DNA of 64,000 bases from NCBI GenBank assembly GCA_000611775.1, contig KK106983.1, positions 1,512,654-1,576,653 on the forward strand, written 5' to 3'. The notes under the pieces are model-generated. The model had not been told where the DNA came from and searched no databases. It worked only from the letters and a program-made list of their open reading frames with translations. Made by a program: the position numbers and the translations under genes. Each line of letters begins with the position of its first letter. The stretch's first letter is position 1. Below are positions 1-11,054 of this stretch, one piece after another. The DNA comes from Umbilicaria muhlenbergii (lineage: Eukaryota; Ascomycota; Lecanoromycetes; Umbilicariales; Umbilicariaceae).

Positions 1-46
1 AGACTTCCCAGTCTTCTTGATACGAGCTGCTATTTGAGAACGAGGC
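1..46 (-). CDS. possible 5' end of a gene leaving the left edge
   Basis: On the minus strand an ATG at 46 opens a frame that stays open to the window edge (16 codons, starting MPRSQIAARIKK). The stretch is basic and there is a stop a few codons upstream in the same frame, so this could be a true start. I do not recognise the protein and the fragment is too short to judge. It could equally be chance or an internal exon. Confidence 0.2.
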
Positions 47-1182
47 ATTTCGAGCAAGTATCACAGGACTGGGCGGCGACGAGGAGAGGTTTGGTGTTTT
101 GGCACCTGATGGAGGTGAACCGCCTGTGGAAGAGGTCGCAGAGCCATTCGTAAGGGTTCTTGCAATTTCGGGGGCAAGGCCTTCGTTGTGGGAAGGCAAG
201 TGCGATGGCGCCGTTGGTTGGCCTGTTGGATCCGACATGGTCCGGATGTGGTCCCTGAAAACGGCGACCTCAGGATGTTTCGACTGAAAGGAGTTGGACC
301 GCGTCCCAAAACGCTGCAGCGCGAGGACTACCATGGGTGCAGATGTTAGTTCGTGTCGCCTGGGAAATGATGGCGGCGTCTGAGACAGAGGCTTTGCGAG
401 GTGAAAGAAGCAGGAAACAATGCAAGAGTTGGAATGTGAATGGGCTGAGATGCCGACAGAGGTGGGAGTGGATGACAACAGCGCGTGGAACTCACTTTAT
501 CAGAGATCGTCAGAATGCCAGAGCGTCGATAAGGACAGGCGCCCTATGGGCAGGCCTCTGACTCTGCCTGTGGCTACGCCTAGGTGCTCGTTCTCCTACC
601 CTATAGCTGTGCTTGAACGCTACGGAGGGTGCATGAAATGTGCCGAGAGCGTGCACCAGGAGTGCTTCCCCCACAGCCTGTGTCTGGACCGAGCTAGATG
701 ATCAAATCAGCGGCAGTGATCTTGGGGCAGATAAAGAAAGCGAGGGGCGAGCTCGTCGAGGGACGGGGGAGCTTGAGCGTTGCGCCTTGAGGGTCGTGTT
801 GAAGCCGAGATACTTGGTTGGCCACAATCGTCACCGGCGCGTGAAATGCCTGGAAAGGGAATCGGGGCGGAACACGGCAGCACTGATGATCCTAGCGCCA
901 GTCGCGTCCCAGCCGCCAGTCACGCCACCTTCCGAGTGCCCAGCACCCACACACGTGAGAGCGCTCCCGAGCAAGCTATTCGACAGTCGCGACCAGCACC
1001 GTACTCGCACTTGCACTCGTGTCGTTGCACTGTTACCGCCTGGCTCCTTTCGCGTCCTGCCAATCATAAAACCATCCAATGCCGGAACCCTGGTCGAGAA
1101 CATCAATGTCGAATCAGTAGCCATCTTGTCCGCTCGAATCTAGGTGACGCCGACTTGCGCGTCGACCCTCATCGCAGACGCC
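47..1182. other. intergenic region upstream of SMC1
   Basis: Several overlapping open frames of 60-170 codons occur on both strands, but none has a recognisable domain and many start only at GTG, TTG or CTG. I see no tRNA and no repeat. This stretch most likely holds the SMC1 promoter and 5' UTR. Confidence 0.5.
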
Positions 1183-4100
1183 ATGGGGAAACTCATCCGA
1201 CTTGAGCTGTACAGTTCGTGCTCTGCGAATATCACCCATCGGGCATGCTGGTCACTGATCAGTAGACAGACTTCAAGTCCTACAAAGGCCATCACACTCT
1301 GCTCTTCGGCGATTCTTACTTCACATCAATCATTGGTCCTAATGGCTCTGGGAAATCCAACTCGTGAGGACCATCGAACCTGTCGTTGTACGGCGATATG
1401 CTAATAATACGCGCAGGATGGACGCCATCTCCTTCGTGCTGGGCATCAAATCCTCCCATCTCAGATCCTCCCATCTTCGCGACTTGGTCTATCGCGGTCG
1501 AGTCCTCAAGACATCGACCATCAATGGCGATGGCTCGGCTACGGCAAACGGCGCGAATGCCCACGCGGATGGCGACGCAGGCTCCGATGGCGAGAACACG
1601 CAGAATAGCACTCAGGGGCGCAACGACCCGAGGAGTGCCTGGGTAATGGCTGTGTACGAGGATGATGCGGGAGATGAGCAGCTCTGGAAGCGAACAATCA
1701 CCAATCAAGGCGTTAGCGAATACCGCATTAACAATCGCGTGGTCAATGCACAGCAGTACAACGAAGCCCTTGAGGCAGAAAACATCTTGATCAAAGCGCG
1801 CAACTTTCTCGTCTTTCAAGGAGATGTCGAAGCCATCGCCTCCCAATCACCGCGGGACCTTACACGCCTGATTGAGCAGATATCCGGCAGTTTGGAGTAC
1901 AAGGCCGAGTATGAACGCTTGAAGGAAGCCCAAGAAGAGGCACTCGAGCACCAAAATTATAATCTCAATAGACGACGAGGCATCAATTCTGAGATCAAGC
2001 AGTACCAGGAGCAAAAGCGCGAAGCGGACAGCTACGCGAAGAAGGCTGATCAGAGAGATCAAGCCATCGTGACTCACATTTTATGGAAGTTGTACCATTT
2101 CCAGCGAGTTATCGAAGAGTCCGGCGCGGAAATCCAAAGACATCAAGAGGAGTTGAAGGAGCACCGACGCGGTATCGAGAAATACGAGCATAATCTGGAT
2201 GAGGCGAAGAAGGAGCAAGCTAAAGTCGGGCGAGATGTTGGCAGAGCTGAAAGGAGTATTAAGATCAAGGAGAAAGAGATCGAAGAGAAGGAGAACGGGC
2301 TTGTCCCAGTCGCCGAGAAGATCGATATCACCAACAAAAACATGAAAAGATACGAGGCGCGCATCGCGGAGATTGCAAAGGAACGAGACAGCCAGGCGAA
2401 CGGCCTAAAACAATCAACGAAAGATCTCAAGGTAGTCGAGAAGGCCCACGCCCAGTGGGAAGCCGAGTGGAAGAAAGTGGCAGAGCAGGAAGGGCGAGAA
2501 TTGAGTGAAGCAGACCTTCAGCAATACAACAGGCTGAAGGAGGAAGTCAACAAACGCACCTCCACCGACCAGATAAAAGTGGACAATCTTGCACGCCAAC
2601 AGAGGGCAGATGAAGAAACCGTCAACAGCTTACAAAGTAAAGTAAACTCGGTGGATTGGCAGATCCAGAAACTCAAGGGAGAGCTTCAAGATATCAGCGA
2701 GCGGAAGGATAGTATTCAGGGCCACATCAAGCAGACATCGAATGATATTGATAGCAAGAAAAAAGAGTTCAATAATCTTGCGTCTGAACGCCTTCGATTA
2801 GCCCAGCTCAGAACAGAACTTGACGAGAAGCTACAAGAGGTTCTTACCAAGCTCTTAGAAGCGGAGGATGGCAAGAAGCAGAATGAGAAAGAGCAACGTC
2901 TAAAGGCAACGATTGCTGATATGAAACGTATCTTTCCTGGAGTCAGAGGTCGGATTAGCGAGCTTTGTAAGCCTAAGCAGAAGAAGTATGGAGAAGCTGT
3001 CAGCACTGTTCTTGGACGTCATTTTGACGCTGTTGTGGTCGACACTGAAAGCACGGCGAAGCAATGCATCCAGTATCTGCGAGACCAGCGCCGAGGTCAA
3101 GCTACGTTCATCCCGCTTGATACTATCCAGGTGAAGGCAATTAACTCCAGCCTCAAGGGTACTCACCGCGGCACACGCATGGCAATTGACACCATTGACT
3201 ACGATAACGCCGTTGAACGTGCGATGTCTTATGCTTGTGGAAATGCTCTAGTCTGCGATGACCTGGCAACGGCAAAATACGTCTGTTACGAGAAAGGAGT
3301 TGAAGCTAAAGCTGTGACTCTCGATGGCACGGTGATACACAAGGGCGGTTTGATGACTGGTGGTCGAGGGCGGGAGCAAAACGCTCGAAGGTGGGAGGAT
3401 ACTGAAGTGGACAACTTGCGAAAGCTGCAAGAGAAGCTGAGGGCCGATCTCGCTGCACTCCCAGAAGGTCGGCGTGGTGCAACCGAAGAAGAAGCGTTGC
3501 AAGGTGAGTTGACCGGACTTGAACAAAAGTTAACATACGCCAAGGAGGAGGCAAAAGCACTCGATCGAAACCAGGCCAGCAAGCAGAAAGAACTATCCCA
3601 TGCGCAGCAGGAAATAGCCGAAGCCAAGCCTAAATACGAGGAGAAGCTACAGGAACTTCAAGGCTTGAAGAACGAATTGAAGCAGTATCGAGATGCGGTG
3701 AGCGAGGTTGAGGACGAAGTATTTGCGGATTTCTGTCAACGCCTAGGGTATGATAATATCCGGGTCTATGAAGCTCAACAAGGCACACTGCAGCAAGAGG
3801 GTGCTCAGAAAAAGCTAGAGTTCAAGACGCAGAAGAGCCGCCTCGAGAGCAGAATCAGTTACGAACAGCAGCAATTACAAGAGACCAAAAGCCGTATTAA
3901 GCTGTTGGAAGATCGGGCACGGCAAGATGAGTCACTCATCTCCGAGCTTGAAGCGGAGAAGGAGTCCATCCAGAACGATCTTGACACACTCAGCGTCGAG
4001 CTTCAACAGCTGAAGGAGCAGTTAGAGCAGCAAAAGTCTAGGTATGCCAAGAAAGCTGAAAAAGTGGCTGAGCAGCGTCGGGAGGTGCAAAGGCGGAGCA

Positions 4101-5256
4101 AGACTGTGGACGGAACTATCAAAGCTGTTGCAGGACTGGAGACCGAAATTCAACGCAACGCTGCTGGGAAGTATGCACTTTTACGACGATGTAAGCTCGA
4201 AGATATCACCATACCGCTAGCAGCAAACTCGAAAAGCCTCGATCAATTGCCCGTCAATGAGATTGTCCAAGATCCCGATGCTATGGATGTGGACGAGGAC
4301 GCAGGTAATTTCCATTTACCATCAGTGCAAGATTATGGGATAGAGGTCGACTTTGAGGATCTCGATGACGACCTCAAGGAGGTATGGCTTTGCCCTAGTC
4401 TAGCGCGGACACGTATGACACTGCGCAAATGCATGGGATTACTAACAGATCGTCTAGAATCCGGATGAGAAGCTCGATGACGAGCTGCAGGAGAAGATCA
4501 CCAATCTCAATAGCGAGCTCGACAAGATGGCACCAAACATGCGAGCCATCGAACGGCTAGAAGGTGTGGAAAGTAGATTGAAGAGCACGGAGAAAGACTT
4601 CGAAGACGCAAGGAAGCGAGCGAAGAAGGCCAAGGATGACTTCCAGGAAGTCAAAGAACAGCGCTTCGAACTCTTCAACAAAGCCTTTTCGCACATCTCC
4701 GAACAGATCGGGCCAATCTACCGCGACCTTACCCGAAGCGCGTCGCTACCGATGGGAGGACAGGCGTAGGTGTCCATGCATCCCGTGCCGCGCCCATGCT
4801 AACATGGTGCCAGGTTCCTGGATCTCGGGGATTCGGATGAACCGTACCTTGACGGCATCAAGTACCACGCCATGCCGCCGCTCAAGCGGTTCCGAGACAT
4901 GGAGCACCTCTCGGGTGGTGAGAAAACCATGGCGGCCTTGGCTCTCCTCTTCGCGGTGCATAGTTATCAACCATCTCCGTTCTTTGTTCTGGACGAAGTC
5001 GATGCTGCACTGGACAACGCCAACGTGGCAAAGATCGCAAACTACATCCGAGAGCATGCGGCACCAGGCATGCAATTCATCGTCATCAGCTTGAAGACCG
5101 GCCTTTTCCAGGGCAGTGAGGCATTAGTGGGCATTTACCGAGACCAGGGAGCCAACAGTAGCAAGGCGTTAACACTTGATGTAAGTTTTCGCGGGGTCCT
5201 TGGGGATGGGCATGAATGCAGCACTGACACGACGGCAGTTACGGAAATACCAGTAG
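1183..5256 (+). CDS. SMC1: cohesin subunit SMC1
   Basis: This is the structural maintenance of chromosomes protein that pairs with SMC3 to form the cohesin ring, an ATPase holding sister chromatids together in the nucleus. Exons read as 1183-1213, 1270-1363, 1417-4381, 4458-4765, 4814-5180 and 5239-5256, giving 1260 residues, a normal SMC1 length. The start is the only ATG giving the MGKLIRLEL opening of the family. The Walker A motif (GPNGSGKS) is at residues 33-40, long coiled coils flank a hinge near residues 530-650, the ABC signature LSGGEK is at about 1165-1170, and Walker B (VLDEVDAALD) is at about 1191-1200. A polar, Asp/Asn/Ala-rich insert of about 45 residues (around 70-115) lies in the N-terminal head. 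The last exon has only 18 nt and encodes LRKYQ. Introns are 48-76 nt with canonical ends. Confidence 0.97.
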
Positions 5257-6598
5257 GGTTGATGCTCTAGGATATCCATCTTCAATCTATGAGGGGCGAT
5301 ATCTGGTTTAGCAGGGCCTGAAGCCTTGTGATCTCTGAGTCGGATTTTTCAAGACGATTGGGATGTACAACAGTGATAGGTAGGTAGCATCAAGAAGCTG
5401 GCATGAGTTATCCTTCATGTTTTGTCTTGAATGTCGCTTGCCACGCGAGCTGGGCTTTTAAGCAAGGTGGACTTTGAGGCTCAAATATGCGTGACGCTAG
5501 TCAAGTGTCAAGCCGGTAGCGAACGATATCCAGCGACTCCAGCCTGTCAGCGTCAGTCTGTCTCGCCCTGTCAGATCGAAAGTCAATTTTATACGGAAAC
5601 GTCACCTCAGCGGCGTTCCGGGTATGAGGTAGAGTAAGAGGACGCAAGGATACAATGCGAGGAAAGACGTGAAAAGGCTCAATTCGGGACTCAGCTCGGT
5701 ATAGCCAGAGTCTATGGGTAAACACGTTCGATTGATTGATCCTGCAATGTCCGCCGTATTCCTTCCGCTCTGTCAACAGCTTCTCTGCCTGCTGAAAATA
5801 TGTTGTGATACTCGGAAATCACTGTAGTGCCATCTCGCTGACCAGGCTTGAAGCTTCCTTACTCTGGTGTTCAAATTCGTTCCTCCCATTGCTGCTTGAG
5901 ACGCTAGGCCTCATTTGGTTTTATTCGAACTGATTTCGCGCCTTTTGGAAAAGCCTTTTTGGTCGCGTCTGTTTCCATCTTACCATGCATGCTTCTTGTT
6001 GTCTTTCTCACGCTGCTCCTCGAAGTTCGTAGGTTCATGCCTGTTTCGGCTGTATCTCGCAGCGGACCTTGACCTACTGTGAAGCCGTAGGCGTTATGCG
6101 AGGCAATTTGAGGAAGCTTTTTAGCCATCCATGGCGGCTTTTGCTCCGCTGATGGAGCATCCTTCGAACAGAAAGGGGTTTAGTACCTACAGCTTATCCT
6201 CTTCGCGCAATATCTCAAGTATCTCGATACACCATGACAGCTGTTCCCCATACATGGCGCCCCCCGCTCAGTTAAGGGAGCACATTTTCAGTGTTTGGCA
6301 CTCGCAGTTTATCCTATTCGAGCGATATATCACGAAACAGTTGCCCATATGGCAATGACACCGCAGTCAATATGCGAATAGCTTACCACCTTGACTGTTG
6401 GCTGGAGGCCTATAAGTATCTGACGAGCGCCCTGTTCTACATGACAACATCATTCCCATCTTGCCATTGCATATACACATACACCCACATACATTCACAT
6501 CTACAGTGCCCGTCTCCACATCCACTCGACCTCACCCATAACACTCCTTGGAGTGCCTCACTACAACAAGACCACATATATAGCTATATATGTTAACC
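5257..6598. other. intergenic region between SMC1 and an orphan gene
   Basis: I see no confident gene here. A minus-strand ATG frame at 6128-5904 (74 codons, basic, no known domain) overlaps a second minus frame that ends near 5984 with a highly charged, coding-like tail (EEQREKDNKKHAW). These might be pieces of a small spliced gene. The stretch just before 6599 is CA/CT-rich (about 6470-6550), like a fungal 5' UTR. Confidence 0.4.
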
Positions 6599-7342
6599 AT
6601 GGCTCGCCACGCCAAATTCAACACCTCGAGTATCCCCGCCAAGTCCCTCAACCCCTTTCGGGAGTGGTGCCACTCACATGGGCTTCCGGAGAACACCCAA
6701 GACTCTTACGAAAGGTACCTCGACGCCCAGAAAAGCAAGCAAGGCGCCAGCAATGGCAGTCGCTCCCGCCAGAAGCCAAAAGCATGCAGGGGGCCCCCCA
6801 AGTACGACCCCGAGGAAGCCGCGAAGCACAAGCGCGCCATCCAGGAGCAACTGGGCAAATTTATTCGGCCAGCGGCAGCCGCTCCCAAGGCGGCCCCCAC
6901 AACGCCTTCGAAGCTCCGTGCCGAGGCGCCATCGTTCACTCCCTCGCCACCCCACAGTGCGAGCGGTCGGAGGGGCACCCCCGCGACATGTCCGCCAGCG
7001 CCGATTCTGCCGCCGTCGCCTGTTACCTCCTGGGACGGCGCTTGGGCCAACGATGCTTGGGGCTCGTGGGACCGGGCTGGATCGAGTGTGGCGTTGGCTG
7101 ACCGCCTCGGCCGTGGTTTCCCGGAGTACGCGGGGTTGATCATGGCACCCGGAAGTGCGACGGAGGGCCTCCCGGGTATGGCAACTTCGGCGCCGGACGA
7201 GGACGAGGACGAGGAGGACGAGGAGGACGAGGAGGATGGGGAGCCCGTTTCGCGACCTGCTTTTTACAGTGGTATGGGGTTGGAAGCATTCATGGAGGCG
7301 TTTGAAGAGCACCTTGATGCATGCTGGGCACTACGTTTGTGA
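6599..7342 (+). CDS. hypothetical proline/alanine-rich protein with acidic tail
   Basis: This is an intronless frame of 247 codons. I chose the ATG at 6599 because its context (ACCATGG) fits the fungal start consensus better than the in-frame ATG nine bases upstream. The N-terminal part (residues 1-90) is basic with Ser, Lys and Gln. The middle is Pro/Ala-rich and probably disordered. Residues about 199-214 form an almost pure Asp/Glu run, followed by a short helical C-terminus. I recognise no domain, signal peptide or membrane segment. The pattern suggests a nuclear or nucleic-acid-associated accessory protein, but that is only a guess. It could also be a lineage-specific orphan. Confidence 0.55.
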   Translation: MARHAKFNTSSIPAKSLNPFREWCHSHGLPENTQDSYERYLDAQKSKQGASNGSRSRQKPKACRGPPKYDPEEAAKHKRAIQEQLGKFIRPAAAAPKAAPTTPSKLRAEAPSFTPSPPHSASGRRGTPATCPPAPILPPSPVTSWDGAWANDAWGSWDRAGSSVALADRLGRGFPEYAGLIMAPGSATEGLPGMATSAPDEDEDEEDEEDEEDGEPVSRPAFYSGMGLEAFMEAFEEHLDACWALRL

Positions 7343-7708
7343 CGGATGGCGGTTCCACGGTGAGGAGCCCCTGGGTTCGCCGTCGCTGGTGCGACTTGGT
7401 TTTCGGTTGCTTCGTTGTACATTGTCTCTTCGAAGTTTTTGTAAATAGTCTGAGGCGCCCTATAGACCTATACAAATTCTATTAATACCTTCATGTTCTA
7501 CATGCCTTTAGAAAACCCAGAACATCACTAGTCATGAAGGTCCTCCGTAATATCTACATGTTACATGTTGAGAAGTCGACAGTGTTGTGTACTCACACTA
7601 ACATGGTAGAGGCAGTCACCAAGTCCGATCATTGTTTTACCACTAACATGGACCAACCGCTAGAATTTCATGTCTATTTAAGGGTACCAGGCGCTGTACG
7701 TAGGTATT
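7343..7708. other. intergenic, converging 3' ends
   Basis: This AT-leaning spacer lies between the orphan gene (+) and PDX1 (-), which converge here. I see no further feature; it probably holds both 3' UTRs. Confidence 0.5.
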
Positions 7709-9289
7709 TTATAACACTAAGCTCCCCGGCTCGACCTGCAAGATCGTCTTCACCCTCTCCAAGAAGACCCTCGCCCTCTTCTCCTCACCCTTGGGCACAG
7801 TTATGCTAAAGACATTCGTCGATGCCAGCGGCCCAGTACTAGCGCCGGCCAAGATATTCGGTGTTCTATTGAGTCCCGGAGCGGGCTTCGCACCGGTAAG
7901 AATATCGATGATATCTGGCTTCTTCAAGCCTGGCCTCGCACCCATCCGCATCGGTGCGGATGGCAGAGCAGTGATTTGCGGCGTAAAGCTGCCTCTCGAG
8001 GTCTTCGCGCCAACCTTATCAAGACCTAGCACTTGGTCGAAGAGCTCGTCTGCGCTAGGTTTTGAGAACTTTGAGCGGGGGAGGTCGTCGTTGGCGACTT
8101 CAGTAGCACGGGCAAAGAACGTGGAGAGCGGAAGATTGACGCCGAGGGTAGATTGGATGCGCTGTTGGACTTCGAGGACGGCTTTTAGGGAAATAGAGAC
8201 GGCTATTTCGGTGTCGGGTTCTGGTTCAGGGGATGGAGGTACGGCGGCAGAGGAAGGAGGGGGTGGGGCCGCCTGCTTGGGTGGAGCGATCTTCACATTA
8301 CTGAGATCTAGGTGACCAAGTTTGGCGATTCGTGCTGACTGATCAGATGAATAAGAAGAATTGATGCTGCCAAGGTAGGCTAGCACGTCGCCTTTGAGGA
8401 GGCGGCCTTTGGGGCCACTTGCAGGGATTTTGTCGGCTTCGGAGACGGGGATGTTATGTTCGTGGAGCAGTTGCGAAACGGACGGATAGAGAGGATACGT
8501 TTGCTTTGAAGGTTTGCTGGAAGACGAGGGTTTTGATGCTGTGTCAGGATCGGAGACAGAGCTTGCGGGCGTTTGAGGAGGTGTATCGGCAGCTTTGGAT
8601 GATGGTGGCGCTTCGGCTTGAGATTCAGAGGATTCCGAAGCATTGACACCGGATTTCGTGTTTTCTTGGGGTGATGGCGCAGATGCTGAATCCTCGGGTG
8701 GGAGCGAAAGGCTGCTCAAATCGTCGTCGGCCTCAGCGATTACGGCAATGCGAGTACCAACTTTGATTGCCTTCGAGCCGTCGCCTTGCTATGTGACCAG
8801 CCCCATCAGTCTCAAAGAAGTGACGAGTCTTCTAGTCCGTGCCAGGTACATACGGTGATCTTAGCCATCACGCCGTCGTCCTGCGCCTCCACATCCATCT
8901 GCGCCTTGTCCGTTTCGACTTCTAGCAGCACATCCCCGGCGGAGAAGGAGTCACCTGGCGATGGTGTTAGAAGTCAATTTGCCTTGAATAGACGCGGAAA
9001 GTGGGAGGCAAGCCAGAGCCCATGCGATACACTTTGCGTACCTTCCTTGACTTTCCAGCTTGCAATATTTCCCTCGGTCATTGTTGGTGACAATGCAGGC
9101 ATTGTAAAGTTTTGAGCAGCCAGGCCTCTGGAGGAAGTTCGGAAGCCTGAGACGTCAAACATGTTAGTTAGTAAAGATGAGGGCGAGTATGCTTCGGGAT
9201 CACTGCGAACCTCGAGAGACTCCATGGCTGCACATCTGTTGGCCGGAGAGCCTTGCAAACCCCTTCGACAATGTAATCAAGGCCGCCAT
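7709..9289 (-). CDS. PDX1: pyruvate dehydrogenase complex protein X (E3-binding protein)
   Basis: This component anchors dihydrolipoamide dehydrogenase (E3) to the E2 core of the mitochondrial pyruvate dehydrogenase complex. Exons on the minus strand are 9289-9211, 9146-9042, 8954-8854 and 8788-7709, giving 454 residues. Residues 1-35 look like a mitochondrial presequence. A lipoyl domain follows (about 38-115) with the lipoyl-lysine motif ETDKA, Lys at about 78. After a Ser/Pro/Ala linker there is a peripheral-subunit-binding domain at about 195-235 ([13 protein letters not shown]...GRLLKGDV). The C-terminal third is only a degenerate remnant of the acyltransferase fold and lacks the His-x-x-x-Asp-Gly active site, which separates PDX1 from E2. 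It is divergently paired with another mitochondrial gene at 9543, with 253 bp between the starts. Confidence 0.9.
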
Positions 9290-9542
9290 GCCCGCCAGCC
9301 TTGCTCTGCGACTCTACCAATAATGCCCTTCGACAGCAAAGAAAGATAATTGAAGTCCGTAAGACACACGGAGCGTTGACCGTTGGGAAGCTTGAATAAC
9401 GCCGGAAGTCGGGCGGAGTCTTGCCGAGCAATTCGCGACGCTCACTCTCTCGTAAAGGATAACAGAGTAGATACTTGTTCGAGGTACCATCAAAACCAAT
9501 TGCTGCAGCTCATCGAGCTTGATCCTTATCAGCTCGCCAGCT
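9290..9542. promoter_or_regulatory. shared bidirectional promoter of two mitochondrial genes
   Basis: Only 253 bp separate the start codons of PDX1 (-) and the two-helix membrane protein (+), so both promoters must lie here or overlap the genes. I see no clear TATA box or named factor site. Confidence 0.5.
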
Positions 9543-10518
9543 ATGGCAGTGATTGCGGCAGGCGCTCCAATATTACGGTATACATGTTCTCAGCTTTTTC
9601 ATATACGCCCTACTCCGTGGAACGTGTTCAAGCGTGTCCATGGCATGGGACCCTCGACAAGACAATTGTCTGTGACCGCTGGCCGTCAATGGGCAAACAA
9701 GAAGGCCCGGGTTTCTCCCATTGCAAAGGCTGCATCCAAAACAGTAGTACCTGCTTCGCTTCCCCCTAAAGCGTACGGGTCATTCGCAGATACTCTCGCC
9801 CTCCGCTCTTCTCCTATCCTTCTGTACCAGGCACCTTCTCATGCGGTCTACATTACCGGCTGTTGGCTGCTTGGTGGATTTTGCATGACTTGGGCAACGT
9901 TCAATTTCTACAGTCAATACCTAGATCCGCTAAAGGGGACACCTGAATGGATACCCGTGCTTATGGGAGGCGTTTGCGTTGCAATGGTGTGTGCTGGGTC
10001 GTGGGCAATCCTTGGCGTACGAATCCAGATGTCGCGCCCATGTTCGGTGTGTATGCTTATAGAAATTGCAGGCTTACCGGATCGTTCGCAGCATTACCGC
10101 TATACCATCTTCCACTGGCCCCAGATCACGCACGCTTCATATCCAACTTGAGTGTGCGCCCATGCTACCGAGGCTGAAGCCAGCGACGGTGACCGTGAGT
10201 CCTAGCGACCTTATTCTTTCTTCGTATCTCTACCAGGACGCAGTGAAGCAGACACCTGCCGAAACAGCCGAGATTCAAAGAAGGCTAGCTAAGTTGAAAG
10301 AGTTTGAAAAAACCAGGATCATGACTCTGCCTTTCAGACAGGCAAGCTACTGGATCTGGAGAGCGTTTCAGGCCTTAAAGCGAGTGTGGAGCAAGGAGGG
10401 ATTCATCTATGTCCAGATTAAGGGTCGAAACGGCACCTGGAAGCTCGACCAGAATGCAGCATGGATGTTAGATAACGGCCGAGCTTTAGACCGGCTGGCG
10501 AAGCACCGCCTATTATAA
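9543..10518 (+). CDS. mitochondrial two-helix membrane protein (TMEM223/TMEM186-like)
   Basis: Exons are 9543-10016 and 10072-10518, giving 306 residues. The start is the first ATG in frame; the frame is open a little further upstream but only with a TTG. The N-terminus is basic and Ser/Arg-rich, like a mitochondrial presequence. Two hydrophobic segments lie at about residues 104-125 and 142-160, separated by a short loop, as in the small TMEM223/TMEM186 family of inner-membrane assembly proteins. The C-terminal part is soluble and contains a Trp-rich stretch (YWIWRAFQALKRVW). A 42-nt stretch at 10195-10236 begins GTGAGT and ends CAG but stays in frame and looks coding, so I kept it. Family assignment is from overall layout, not a diagnostic motif. 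Confidence 0.7.
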
Positions 10519-11054
10519 GATCAGAAGTTACGCCACCCCATGGATACAGGAGCTGTGAAGAACAGAATCCTCGTGCCGTGCTAAGCTTCGGCCACATGAT
10601 GTTTTTCTAGTCTTGCATAATATCCATCAAGCAGCAGCGCGGAATTAGAAAAGACGATGTCTCTTGGCCCCGGCACCGCAACCTACAGGGCGACCAGCGC
10701 GCGATGTTACTGACTTGCCCGTTGACCAACATGAACCCGAGAAGATCCTCCGCACCTTGTTTACATCAAGTGGAACGAGATTGAAAGGTAGCATAAGAAG
10801 GAAAAGTTGGGTTATATGGAGACCAAGATGGTGCATGAGTGGACGTATCAAAAGTGGGTAGCCAGAATATGCCAGCTTTCAGGAATCGGCGCCTTGTCCG
10901 TCGAGCCGTCACCGCTCTGCGCATACCACCTTAACCTCGGTCTTCGATAGGCTGGATGTAGCTTCTATTTTGGGCTATCCATTCCCTGAAGCCAGGAAAG
11001 CGCTTATATGCACACGTGTAGCTATCGTCTTGTTCAAATATACAGGCTACCATT
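10519..11054. other. intergenic with a coding-like remnant
   Basis: Between the convergent genes, about 10657-10940 on the plus strand shows frames that look protein-like in pieces. One runs from an ATG at 10657 (through DVTDLPVDQHEPEKILR). Another holds YIKWNEIER, a stop, then HKKEKLGYMETKMVHEW and reads on to about 10950. No plausible intron joins them. This may be a decayed host gene or chance. Confidence 0.3.

Noticed and set aside
640-1205. Overlapping 140-170 codon frames upstream of SMC1
   Set aside because: They begin at GTG or similar codons, overlap each other on both strands, and show no domain or splice logic.
10195-10236. 42-nt GTGAGT...CAG stretch in the TMEM223-like gene as an intron
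   Set aside because: It is shorter than any other intron here, stays in frame, and encodes a hydrophobic/polar pattern that fits the domain, so I kept it as coding.
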